A stretch of DNA of 34,779 bases from Candidatus Flexicrinis proximus (GCA_016712885.1 JADJQF010000020.1:1-34779), one strand, 5' to 3'; counted from the stretch's first letter, positions 26,529 through 34,719 are shown. Notes: generated by a model from the sequence alone, not told the origin. A program made the numbers and translations.

Positions 26529-26740
26529 TGCTAGACTCCCTCTAACCCCCATCTAGCCGAAGACTCGCGCGCCCCGTACTGGGGCTGTTTTGCGTTCCCC
26601 CACGGCAAACGGAAACCCACCCCGGACGACCTCGACGGTGCCTGACCCCGCCGGGCGTTTTCGAGTCGGGCTGCTGCCCGTGCTCCCCCTCCTGTCCTGT
26701 CCCCGCTCACCCGACCGGCACGACAGCACAGGAGGAACAC
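26529..26740 (+). promoter_or_regulatory. Extended -10 promoter and structured leader of the A1408 methyltransferase gene
   Basis: TGCTAGACT (26529-26537) is an extended -10. The predicted leader of about 200 nt contains GCCCC-GTACT-GGGGC followed by TGTTTTG (26571-26592), a terminator-like hairpin, and a second small CCCG/CGGG hairpin with GTTTTC near 26650. No plus-strand gene lies upstream for it to terminate, so attenuation of the downstream gene is possible. 26359-26528 shows nothing else. Confidence 0.45.
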
Positions 26741-27342
26741 ATGGAGATTTTGCGAGGCAAACACGCCTCAAATATGGATGCGCCGGCGCTCGCACAGCGC
26801 CTGGCCGGATATCAGTCGATTCACCTTGATCTTGGCACCGGGGACGGACGCTATGCCGCGCATATCGCCCGGACGCATCCTGCTGCCTTCGCCATCGGCC
26901 TCGACGCCTGCCGCGAGAACCTCGCACAGAGTTCGCGCCGCGCGCCGCCCAATACCCTGTTCGTCATTGCCAATGCTTCGGCGCTTCCCGTCGAGTTGGA
27001 AGGACTGGCCGCCAGCATCAGCATCAATTTCCCGTGGGGCAGCCTGGTCGAAGCCCTGCTTGAGGGCCAGCGTTCGCTGCTGCGCGGACTGACACGGTTG
27101 CCGCATCCTGCGCCGCGCTGGACGTTCGCCTGAATGGAGGCGCACTCGCCGAAGCTGGTTGGACGCTGGACGCTGGCGCGCGCCGTGTGCGCGACGTCCT
27201 GGCCGCCAGCGGATTCGCCGTGCAGGCGCCGTCTGCCCTCGCCGCCGCTGACCTGAAAGCCTTTCCGACGACCTGGGCCAAACGCCTCGCCTTCGGCCGC
27301 GATCCCCGCGCGCTCTGGCTCCGGGGACGCGCACCCGCATAG
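26741..27342 (+). CDS. 16S rRNA (adenine1408-N1)-methyltransferase homologue (KamB/NpmA-like), frameshifted
   Basis: It methylates A1408 of helix 44 in known relatives, which gives resistance to kanamycin, apramycin and related aminoglycosides. HLDLGTGDGRYAAHIA (28-43) is the SAM loop. GLDACRENL and NTLFVIANASALPVEL match the family closely. SINFPWGSLVEALL (94-107) includes W99, equivalent to a tryptophan that stacks on the flipped adenine. The second such tryptophan is probably in FPTTWAKRLAFGRD near the end. One frameshift near 27095 separates the halves; the second half runs to the TAG at 27342. The ATG follows AGGAGG. It could be a housekeeping homologue rather than a resistance gene. Confidence 0.75.
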
Positions 27343-27371
27343 CTTCCCCATATTTCAATCGTCACGCCCGT

Positions 27372-27456
27372 GGACCGTTCTCGCTTGCGAGGGCGGTCCG
27401 CGCATGAGGAGGTGCAGGAGGCTGTGCTTCCTGCCGGGTGCAGGGCCGCGCCCTGC
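27372..27456 (-). repeat. Three-stem repeat, family B copy 3
   Basis: Stem I spans 27372-27399 (GGACCG..CTCGC / GCGAG..CGGTCC, 2-nt loop). Stem II GCAGGAGG/CTTCCTGC lies at 27414-27434 and stem III GCAGGGC/GCCCTGC at 27440-27456. It sits between convergent genes, 30 bp beyond the hepT stop. Confidence 0.75.
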
Positions 27457-27486
27457 TCTCTCCGCTCTCCCTACTTTCCCTGCCGT

Positions 27487-27816
27487 CTACCGCAGCGCAT
27501 CCCGCAGCGCGTCCTCGATTTGCGGCAGATCTTGGACCAGCGTGCGCCACAGCGTGCGCGGATTCAGGACGTTGTGCTCGTGCGCGACCATGTTGCGGAC
27601 CAGCCGCAGATCCGACCACGGGATATCGCGGATCGACCGCCGTGTCCGTTCGCTGACCGTTTTCGACGCCTCGCCCAGTGCCAGCAGCTCAAACGCCGTC
27701 GCCGATATCGTCTTGCCGCTGCGGCTGAACTCGGCCTCGCTCATCCCGCTCAGATACGCCTTGATCTTCTCCACCGATTGCAGCATGTCCACCAAGTTGA
27801 CTCGGTCGCTCTTCAT
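27487..27816 (-). CDS. hepT: HepT-like HEPN toxin (DUF86)
   Basis: A 109-residue helical HEPN ribonuclease-type toxin. The helix KTISATAFELLALGEASKTV and DIPWSDLRLVRNMVAHEHNVL are characteristic. R74-NMVA-H79 is the R-x4-H active-site motif that cleaves RNA in HepT proteins. In studied HepT/MntA systems the motif continues H-x-Y and that tyrosine is AMPylated by the antitoxin; here the residue is His (H81). The ATG lies inside the 3' end of mntA, so the two are co-translated. A family B repeat follows its stop. Confidence 0.85.
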   Translation of the reverse strand: MKSDRVNLVDMLQSVEKIKAYLSGMSEAEFSRSGKTISATAFELLALGEASKTVSERTRRSIRDIPWSDLRLVRNMVAHEHNVLNPRTLWRTLVQDLPQIEDALRDALR

Positions 27817-28141
27817 AGATCACCTTCAATGTGCTGAGGATGTCCTGCCGCCGCAGGCTGTTATCGTCCAGCATGACCGCCTCGTAATCGCCCAGGTCCA
27901 CCTGCCGCCCGTAGACCCGGCTCAGCTCGCCCTCCATCCGCACCAGATCCAGCAGCGTGTGCTGCGTATCGGCGCGGAATGTCGCCAGCATGTCGATGTC
28001 GCTCTCCAGGTGAAAATGGTCGGTCAGCACCGGGCCGAACAGCTCCAGCCGCGTGATCACCCAGCGGTGGCAGAACCGCGTCAGCGCCGAGCGCGAGGCA
28101 TATACATGATTTTGCGGCTGATAGTGGCGGCGGCGTGTCAT
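27689..28141 (-). CDS. mntA: MntA-like nucleotidyltransferase antitoxin
   Basis: The reading frame starts at ATG 28141 (TAATG overlap with the PBP stop) and is open for 150 codons. The MNT domain is LELFGPVLTDHFHLESDIDMLATF: the usual G-S-x10-D-x-D nucleotidyltransferase motif with Pro in place of Ser. The family-like region ends around ILSTLKVIYEER, where mntA proteins normally stop. Here the frame continues 127 nt into hepT, perhaps because of a nearby indel. MntA detoxifies HepT by adding AMP units to it. The GS serine helps hold ATP, so activity is uncertain. Confidence 0.7.
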   Translation of the reverse strand: MTRRRHYQPQNHVYASRSALTRFCHRWVITRLELFGPVLTDHFHLESDIDMLATFRADTQHTLLDLVRMEGELSRVYGRQVDLGDYEAVMLDDNSLRRQDILSTLKVIYEERPSQLGGHAAIGGEDQGVSERDERGRVQPQRQDDIGDGV

Positions 28142-31106
28142 TAGCGGACGACCTCTACGGTGAGCGGGGCGCTTGTGCTGCGGTTGCCGGCCGCGTCGAA
28201 CGCGACCGCTTCGAATTCCACGTCGCCGACCGCCGTGATCGGATGCGTATACTCGTACGGGGAGGTGTTCAGCGTCGCCACCAGCCGCCCGTCCAGATAC
28301 AGTTCCACCGCGGTCCAACGCCAGGTTGTCCGCCACGATCGCCCGGATCGGGATCACCGTCTCCGCCGGGAAGCGGTAGACTTTGCCCGGCTCTCCGGCG
28401 TTCAGCACCGCGCTCGGCGGGATGTTATCCACCCGCACCTGCACCACGCTCCGCTCGCGCGTATTGTCCTGGTTGACGGCCGTCAGCTCCAGCGTATACA
28501 CGCCGTCCAGCCCGGTCGTATCCCACAGGCCCAGTGCCCCGTCCGCCGGCAGCGCCGACTGCTGGCCACCGATCGACACCCACTCCGTCGGGTTAATCCC
28601 TTCGCCGAACGCAAGCTGGTAGCTCCGCAGGTTCGCCGGCACCGTCCCCCGCACTTCCACCTGGCCGCGCAGCCATTCCAGCGCTTCCGGCCGCGCGATC
28701 CGCGTCGAGGTGAACGCCGCGTTGTCCGGCCGCGTGAAACTGTCGTAATCCTCCGGCGGCAGCGGCTGACGGTTTTGCCCGCCACCAGTCCAGCGCGGCA
28801 TCCGGCGGGATGAAGTAGGTCTGCGTTTCGCGCAGATCGTTGGGCGTGTTGGCCGTCGCGCGCTGACGTGTCTGCCGGTTGACCTCGACCGCCTGCCAGT
28901 AGGTATCCGGCTGCACCGGCTGGATACCGGCGATGAACAGCTCGCGCCGGGTAGGGCAAGTGCCGTTCGGCAGCAGCCCCGACCGCTGGCACACCGCCAG
29001 TTCGATCACGTTCTGCGGCCGTGTCCAGTCCGTTGCTGCCAGGTTCCCGTGCGCCGCCTCGCTCACCGCTCGCCACAATGCCGCCGCCCCGTCCGTCGAC
29101 GTCCCCGGCAGTGCCATCGCGCTCCGGTCGCTGCGCGCCAGATGCACGCTGATGCTCAGGTTCGGCGTATATCCCGCCGTCCAGTCGTCCAGGCTGTTGC
29201 TTGTCAGGCCGTGGACCAGCGCCGTGGGCCGCTGCGGCGTGAGCGGGCTGCTTGTCCCGTATTCTTCCAGTCGCAGCGCCGTATCGCTGAAAACGCTGTT
29301 GACCAGATACCCCAGTTCCGGCGCGTCGCTGAACACGTTCACCCGCCAGTCCGCCGCTTCGTAATCCCACAGCACGTTGCCCGCTGCATCCTCAATTCGC
29401 AGCACTGCCGCTGGATCGCGGTTACGCAGCCCCGTGGTGCGCGGCGTCACCGGCACCCCGACATCGTCCCCATCGACCCGAATACGCTGTACGCGTACGC
29501 GATGTCAAGCGGCGCCACCGCCCCATCCCGTTCCAGCAGACTCAGTGTGTACAGCCCGTCGTTTAGCGTATTGATCCCCAGCCGCCGCGCCGTCCGCAGG
29601 ATTCCCGTCAGGCCGTGGTTATCGGCCACCTGGACCAGCGCGGCGGCAGCAGCGATTTCGCCGCCGCCTCGCGCAGGCTGACCGGCCCGCGGTAGCTCCC
29701 GTTGGCGTTGGCCGGCTGGTAGATCAGCCCTTCACTCGCCCCTGGAAAACGCCGCGGGATGTCCAGCAGCATCGACGCCGGCGTGAACTGTACGTTCTGC
29801 TGCCGCTCCCGGAACCCCTCGAAGATCACGAACGGCGCCAGCATCTGCCCCGGCTGCGCGTCCGCCCGTGTCCCCGGCCCCGCCATCGCCAGCAGCTTCC
29901 CCGTCTGCACATCCACGATCACCACCGAACCGCTGTCCGGCGCGTCTCCCGCCAGCGCCCCGACTCGCTCCAGCGCGCCTTGCGCCGCGCACGGGCTGCC
30001 ATCCCCGTCCGCCAGTCCGCCGGCTGTCCAGCCAGCGTCGCCAGATGCCCCCGCAGCGCGCATTCCGCCTGGTATTGCAGCCCCAGATCCAGCGCCGTCG
30101 TGATCGTCAGCCCTCCGCGCGACACCATCCGGCCGCCGTCATAGCCCAGCGCGTTTAGGATTTGTTCGGCCTGCCGCCGCGCATACAGGCTGTAGTCCGC
30201 CGCGATCTCCGGCGTCTGCCCCGAATCGCTGCGAATCGCCGTCAGTGTGTCGCTGGCCGCGTCGAAATCCTCCTGCGTGATTAGCCCTTCGGTCAGCATC
30301 CGACGCAGCGTATCAGCCTGCCGTCCGCGTGCCGCCACCGCGTCGTCGAACGGGTTGAACTGTGCCGCCGTCGGGATGCTCGCCAGCAGCGCCGCCTCGT
30401 CCAGCGTCAGGTCGCGCGCTCTTGCCCAGGTACACCTGTGCCGCCGCCTCGATCCCGTAGGCTTCGCTCCCGTAATAATTTGTGTTCAGATGCCATTCCA
30501 GCACCTCGGCTGGCGAATAGCGCCGGTTGATCTCCGCCACCAGCGCGATCTCCCGCCCGCGGTCGTCTGCCGTGGCCTGTTCCGGCTGTGGCGCGATCAC
30601 GTTCCGCACCAGCCGCGCCGTCAGCGACGAATCGGCCTCGATTGGCCCGTCCATGATGTTCCGCCACAGCCGCACCAGCGTCCCCGTCAGCTCGAAGCGC
30701 GTCACGTCCAGGAAATCCGGGTCTTCCCACCGTCAGCGTCGCGTCGATCACCTGCTGGCAGCGTATCCAGCCGCGTCCACTCCCGCCGGTCACCCAGCGG
30801 ATCGCTCACGCGGAACAGCGTGGTCGCCCCCGTCGAATCGATCAGCCGGGTGATCCCCTCGCTGTCCAGGAATGTCGTTTCCACCGGCGTCGGCAGCCCC
30901 TCCACCGCATCCGCGTACACGATCACCGCCCCGCCCAGCAGGATCGCCAGTGGGACCACCACCACCACCACCGTCAGCACCAGCCAGATCGCCGACCAGA
31001 TGCGCAGGCGGGTCGCTTGCGCGTGCTTGCGGGACTGGCGCGCGCGGCGGCGCAGGATGATGTGGTGGCGGACATTTCGGTCTTTCGGTACCCAGACCCG
31101 CGCCAA
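28141..31106 (-). CDS. Class A penicillin-binding-protein-like GT51 protein with degenerate transpeptidase domain (frameshifted)
   Basis: About 980 residues. A basic cytoplasmic tail and one membrane anchor (SAIWLVLTVVVVVVPLAILLGG) lead into a GT51 peptidoglycan glycosyltransferase domain: TVEDPDF carries the catalytic-type Glu, SSLTARLVRNVI replaces the usual GGSTITQQL, and SPAEVLEWHLNTNYYGSEAYGIEAAA is intact. The transpeptidase domain lacks all three catalytic motifs: PGQMLAPF replaces PGSTFKPF, KSLLPP replaces SxN, and VHGLTS replaces KTGTT. The C-terminus is Ig-like (LDGVYTLELTAVNQDN; DNIPPSAVLNAGEPG). The start is probably TTG 31106 after GAGGG. Six or seven frameshifts (about 30730, 30420, 30010, 29645, 29455, 28790, 28320) split it. 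It probably polymerises glycan without crosslinking, or is a structural homologue. Confidence 0.75.
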
Positions 31107-31198
31107 CAGGCTTTGCCCTCGGCGCCAGGTGCTCTATCGGTCCCGATAGTGTCCCGATCACTCGACCGCGTAAAACCGTCGGCACCCGCGGCCGCCGG

Positions 31199-31224
31199 TT
31201 GACAATTCACAAATGTTCTATAAT
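31199..31224 (+). promoter_or_regulatory. Promoter-like hexamers upstream of DHFR/RibD-family gene
   Basis: A perfect TTGACA (31199-31204) and a perfect TATAAT (31219-31224) are separated by only 14 bp instead of about 17, 61 bp before the GTG start. The short spacer makes function uncertain. Confidence 0.4.
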
Positions 31225-31284
31225 TCGTGGCGTCCTCACTTCACAATGTTCCCGCGCCATCCCTCAATATCACGGAGCCGTCCT

Positions 31285-31900
31285 GTGCGAAAACTCATCG
31301 TCACCGCCCTCATCTCGCTGGACGGCTTTTACGAGGGCAAGGGCAGGAGCCTCGACGCACTCTTTGATTACTTCCATCCCGATTACGCCGGCGACCAGAT
31401 CTTCGACCTCTACAGCGCCGAACGCTTCCGGTCCGCCGACACCCTGCTGCTCGGTGGCCGCGACTTCTTCCTGGGCAACAAAGGTATTGGTCGGGGATGC
31501 TGAATAACCCCGACGCCACGCCGGTCCGCCAGAGATCGCCCGCCTGATGAATCCCATGGACAAAGTCATCGTTTCCGACAAGCTCACCCCCGCCGAGGTC
31601 GCCCCCTGGGACAACACCCGCGTCGTCAGCATCGCCAGATGCGCCCGCAGCCATCGCCGCCCTCAAGCAGCAGCCCGGCAGGGGATATCTACACCTATGG
31701 CAGCCGCATCCTCTGGAATTCCCTCCTCGCGCACGATTCGTCGACGGCTGCACGTCATGATCTTCCCGATGGTCGTCGCCGAAGGCACGCCCTGTTCGTC
31801 GGTCAGGCCGGCATCACCCTCAAACTCCTCCCACCGCCGCACCTGGCGGGGTTCAGGCAATATCCTCGCCTGCTATCGCGTCGATCGCACCAAAGCCTGA
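31285..31900 (+). CDS. Dihydrofolate reductase/RibD C-terminal family protein (frameshifted)
   Basis: About 200 residues after bridging breaks near 31485, 31530 and 31640. MRKLIVTALISLDGFYEG is the characteristic opening of RibD_C/YwjB-like proteins. It is followed by SADTLLLGGRDFF, then DKVIVSDKLTPAEV, and the end DIYTYGSRILWNSLL, HVMIFPMVVAEGTPLF. These are NADPH-binding DHFR-fold reductases of mostly unknown substrate, not the classical FolA. The start is GTG 31285 after CGGAG. All landmarks remain in order, so the breaks are probably sequence errors. Confidence 0.75.
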
Positions 31901-32000
31901 CCCCACCACCTGTCCCTGGGGACGCCTGAAAAGGCGTCCGCCGCACCCTTCTCTCCACTTTTCCTACTTTTTCACCGTCCTTCTTCCCTCAAAATCTGTT

Positions 32001-32038
32001 CGAACAAATGTTCGTACAAATGTTCGAACATTTGTTCG
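32001..32038 (+). promoter_or_regulatory. Three fused LexA/SOS boxes (Gram-positive type)
   Basis: CGAACAAATGTTCG (32001-32014), CGTACAAATGTTCG (32013-32026) and CGAACATTTGTTCG (32025-32038) are three copies of the CGAAC-N4-GTTCG operator. They lie exactly 12 bp apart, each sharing a CG with the next. The outer two are perfect palindromes in their half-sites; the middle one has one change. They lie upstream of an extended -10 (32057) and the unknown gene at 32109. Confidence 0.85.
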
Positions 32039-32056
32039 CCGCACGTCAGTCTTCCA

Positions 32057-32065
32057 TGATATAAC
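32057..32065 (+). promoter_or_regulatory. Extended -10 promoter under the SOS boxes
   Basis: TGATATAAC (TGn + TATAAC) is 19 bp downstream of the last LexA-type box and 43 bp before the ATG at 32109. LexA bound to the boxes would cover the -35 side of this promoter. Confidence 0.5.
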
Positions 32066-32108
32066 CGGGATATCAGCTCAATCAGCCTTTGATGAGAAGG
32101 ATACCCGT

Positions 32109-32662
32109 ATGACCGCTGCCGTTCAGCACGATCAACTGCTCACTGCGCTTTATTCCGCCGCTGCCGTCCTTATCAGCGCCGTCACCGATCCGCTGGGCCT
32201 CAGACGGGCCCCGCTGCGGCATCGCGCCTCCGCCTTAAACGCGGTCAGCAGTCTGATCGCAACTCTCCACAAGTCCGCCCCTCTGGCCGCGGCTCGCCGT
32301 CCCGGGCGAGGTCACGCACATCGAATGGGACTTCGGGCCGGACCCCGACGAGAATTTGCCGAATACGACCCTCAGCCCTCGGCCACCGGTTCGGTTCCCT
32401 CCCACGTACCAGCCGGTCACAACCGCACTCGCACCCGCCTCAATCGCACCGGTGCCGGTCACAATCGCGCCCATCGTCGGATTACGCGCCATACCACCAC
32501 GACGTCGCGGCAAATGTCCCGCACCCGCGCCAGTCCACGGCTCCTGCGCCGCAGCACGTCGATCCGTTGGCGTCTGCCCGCCGCCGGACAGCCCTCGTAT
32601 CTGCCCCATTCCGCGTCGAAGCCATGTCGTCTCTGCTGGACTACGACCGCCTTCCCGCCTGA
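32109..32662 (+). CDS. Unknown protein, putative SOS-regulated gene (frameshifted)
   Basis: The ATG follows GAGAAGG by 8 nt. The first ~57 residues read MTAAVQHDQLLTALYSAAAV ... SLIATLHKSA, a compact helical domain. After a frame change near 32280 comes GEVTHIEWDFGPDPDENLP and a Pro-rich linker (PRPPVRFPPTYQPVTT). After another near 32470 a C-terminal segment ends in FRVEAMSSLLDYDRLPA at the TGA 32660-32662. The total is about 184 residues. I do not recognise it. It has no membrane helix or signal peptide. The triple LexA box upstream implies induction by DNA damage. The N-terminal domain could be DNA-binding, but this is a guess. Confidence 0.5.
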
Positions 32663-32733
32663 TCTCCCGAACATTCATCGAGGTATAGGGACAGCATACC
32701 TGCTGTCCGGCTTGTCAAATGGCCTCAAATATC

Positions 32734-32998
32734 GGAGTCAAAGGGCCGTGCCCTCTTGCAGGAGTGTCGGGGCCCGCTGACAATCCTGAATTGGCTTTTG
32801 CGCAAGCGCAAAAGAAGGATAAATAAGCAAATTACGGAGTCCAAGAGGGCCGTGCCCTCTTGCGGGGGTGTCGGGGGCAGCGCCTTTGACAATCTGAACT
32901 GTCTTTTGCGCTTGCGCAAAAGAAGGATAAGTGAGCAAATTACGGAGTCAAGAGGGCCGTGCCCTCTTGCGGGGGTGTCGGGGGCAGCGCCCCTGACG
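32734..32998 (-). repeat. Tandem array of three-stem elements, family C (units of 102 and 108 bp plus a partial third)
   Basis: Units start at 32734, 32836 and 32944, each at GGAGTC. Each has stem II (AAGAGGGC/GCCCTCTT type) and stem III (TGTCGGGGGC-AGC-GCCCCTGACG type). The next unit is reached through stem I CTTTTGCGC/GCGCAAAAG, whose 2-nt loop is AA at 32795-32814 and TT at 32903-32922, then a shared AAGGATAA..GAGCAAATTAC. The array ends 8 bp from the stop codon of the minus-strand gene at 33007. 32663-33006 contains nothing else. Confidence 0.85.
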
Positions 32999-33006
32999 TT
33001 CTGCCA

Positions 33007-33984
33007 TCATTGTTCTTGCTCGGCCGCGCCCCGCGCCCGCAGATCCATCGCCACCAGTTTCGCGGCGGCGGACTGCCAGTTATGCAGGGTGCGCTCCGAC
33101 TCGGCCAGCAGGACTCGCAGGATCGCCGTGCGTTCCAGCACGTTATCGGACGCGCCATGCGCACGCAGCGTGGCGTCGATTTGCGGCAGGTGCAGCGCCG
33201 AGCCGATAGTTTGGTCAGGTCAGTCAGCGCGGACAGGGCGCGCCGGGTCAGCCTTAGCGAATTCCGCCTCGTCGATCTCCGCCAGGCCCAGGCCATGGGT
33301 GCTGGCACGGGGTAGGGCATCTGCTGCGCCGCGCAGGTCTGCGCGTGCTGCAGCGCCGGCTCGCGTGCGAAGCCAGCTTGTCCAGCCTTGCGGGCGGGCG
33401 CGGCCACCATCGAAGCTAGCACAGCCGAGAGGGTCAGCGTGAGCGTCGCCGCGAACGGCGCGCCGGGGGCCGCCGGCGCCCGCCGAACGCCGCCCCCCAT
33501 CAGTGCCGAACGCGTGCCGGACAGCAGCATATCAGGCCGTGACTCGCCTTGAGCGAGGCGTCGAAATGCCACGATCCCACCGCCAGCAGCAGCCCGTCGA
33601 TCCCAACCAGTAGCAGGGCGGTGTCGCGCGGCAGGAAGCCCAGGCAGGATCAGCCCGCCCGCGCTTAGCGTCAGGACAACGCCCCCACGCCGATCAGCCC
33701 GACCGCCCGTGGCCCGCGCTCCGCCAGGCCTCGCCGATTGCCTCAGTGTGCGCCGCGACCGCGCCGAACCACAGCCCCGCGGCAGCCAGCGCTAGCCCAG
33801 GCCCCACCGCCTCCGCCATCCCCAGCGCGTCGGCGGCGATCGCCGCGGCATAGCTCAGTCCGCCCGTCCCGGCCAGCACCAGCGCCCGGTCCCGCAGGTC
33901 CCGCCGTATCAGGTACAGCCCAAGCCACGCGAACAGCGCGGCGATCAGTGTGTCCACTATCACGTCCAGGTTACCCGTAAACAT
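33007..33984 (-). CDS. Unknown membrane protein (several frameshifts)
   Basis: ATG 33984 begins MFTGNLDVIVDTLIAALFAW. Membrane helices follow (GLYLIRRDL; SYAAAIAADALGMAEAVGPGLALAAAGLWFG; TALLLVGIDGLLLAVGSWHFDA; LTLTLSAVLASMV). A soluble helical C-terminus ends in HNWQSAAAKLVAMDLRARGA before TGA 33009-33007. At least four frame changes (about 33690, 33560, 33300, 33210) must be bridged, so the exact sequence is uncertain. Length is about 325 residues. I do not recognise a family; a membrane sensor or accessory protein is possible. Confidence 0.5.
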
Positions 33985-34060
33985 CCCGAAAACAGGGTTG
34001 CACTTTCGATAGGATCCGCCCCAAACCCGCTGGCGGCATCTGCACTCTCGCGTCTCCACA

Positions 34061-34148
34061 GCGATTTTTGGGCGCTCAAGCCACAAAATCGCAGATGAGG
34101 TCGAGGGGCGTAAGTCCCTCGATGGAGGTGGAGGCAGCGCCCTCCACA
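34061..34148 (-). repeat. Three-stem repeat element, family A copy 4 (divergent)
   Basis: Stem I GCGATTTT/AAAATCGC extends inward (34061-34092). Stem II is TCGAGGG/CCCTCGA (34101-34122), where the other copies have CCAGAGGG/CCCTCTGG. Stem III TGGAGG/CCTCCA is at 34129-34146. The sequence differs but all three pairings remain. It lies 44 bp beyond the stop of the minus-strand gene at 34192. Confidence 0.75.
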
Positions 34149-34191
34149 AACGCGAAGTCTCTGGCAAGCATAAACCATCCGCGCGGCCCCG

Positions 34192-34628
34192 TCACCTTCC
34201 CCGTCGCCGACCGCGCCGGCACGTTGCGGCCAGCGGGATCGCAAACAGCAGCGCGAAGACCACGTTCACCGCCGCGTTCTGCCAGTATCCCGTCGCCATC
34301 GAATACCCGCTGTCGACCACAAACCACACGCCGATGGATGGCGCGATCGCCAGCCACCGCCGCGCTCGCCCGCCGGAATGGCCCCGCCGCCAACGCCAGC
34401 ACGCCCGTCAGCCAGCCCACCATAACCGCCCCCAGCACCCCGTTCGCAAAGCGGATATAGCCCCTCGCCTCTCGCTGATCGGGTGTGGATCTACGATTGC
34501 GAGAACAGCAGGGTCTCCGTGGTCGACTCGGTCCTCCGGCATGACCATGAACGCCAGCCCCGGAATACGATTGAGGCCGCCGCCGCAGCCAGCATCCAGC
34601 GCTGCCAGAATAACGGGATACGGGACAT
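34192..34628 (-). CDS. Small four-helix membrane protein, unknown (frameshifted)
   Basis: ATG 34628 is preceded by AAGGAG. The sequence reads MSRIPLFWQRWMLAAAAASIV, then GLAFMVMPEDRVDHGDPAV, then YIRFANGVLGAVMVGWLTGVLALAAG, WLAIAPSIGVWFVVDSGY and NVVFALLFAIPLAA, ending in an Arg-rich tail. It is about 140 residues with about four hydrophobic helices. Frameshifts near 34565, 34470 and 34350 are needed. Family unknown. It is on the same strand as, and upstream of, the membrane protein at 33007, with a repeat element between. Confidence 0.5.
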
Positions 34629-34719
34629 CTTGAACTCTCCTTCAGTAACGCCGTCAAGTGTGTCGCCAGGGACTCGCTGGCCGTCATTTGGCTCACCTTT
34701 GTCCGCAGCGGCACCCGCC

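Noticed and set aside
32734..32998. CRISPR array
   Set aside because: Units of 102-108 bp are repeated throughout, with no unique spacers and no cas genes.
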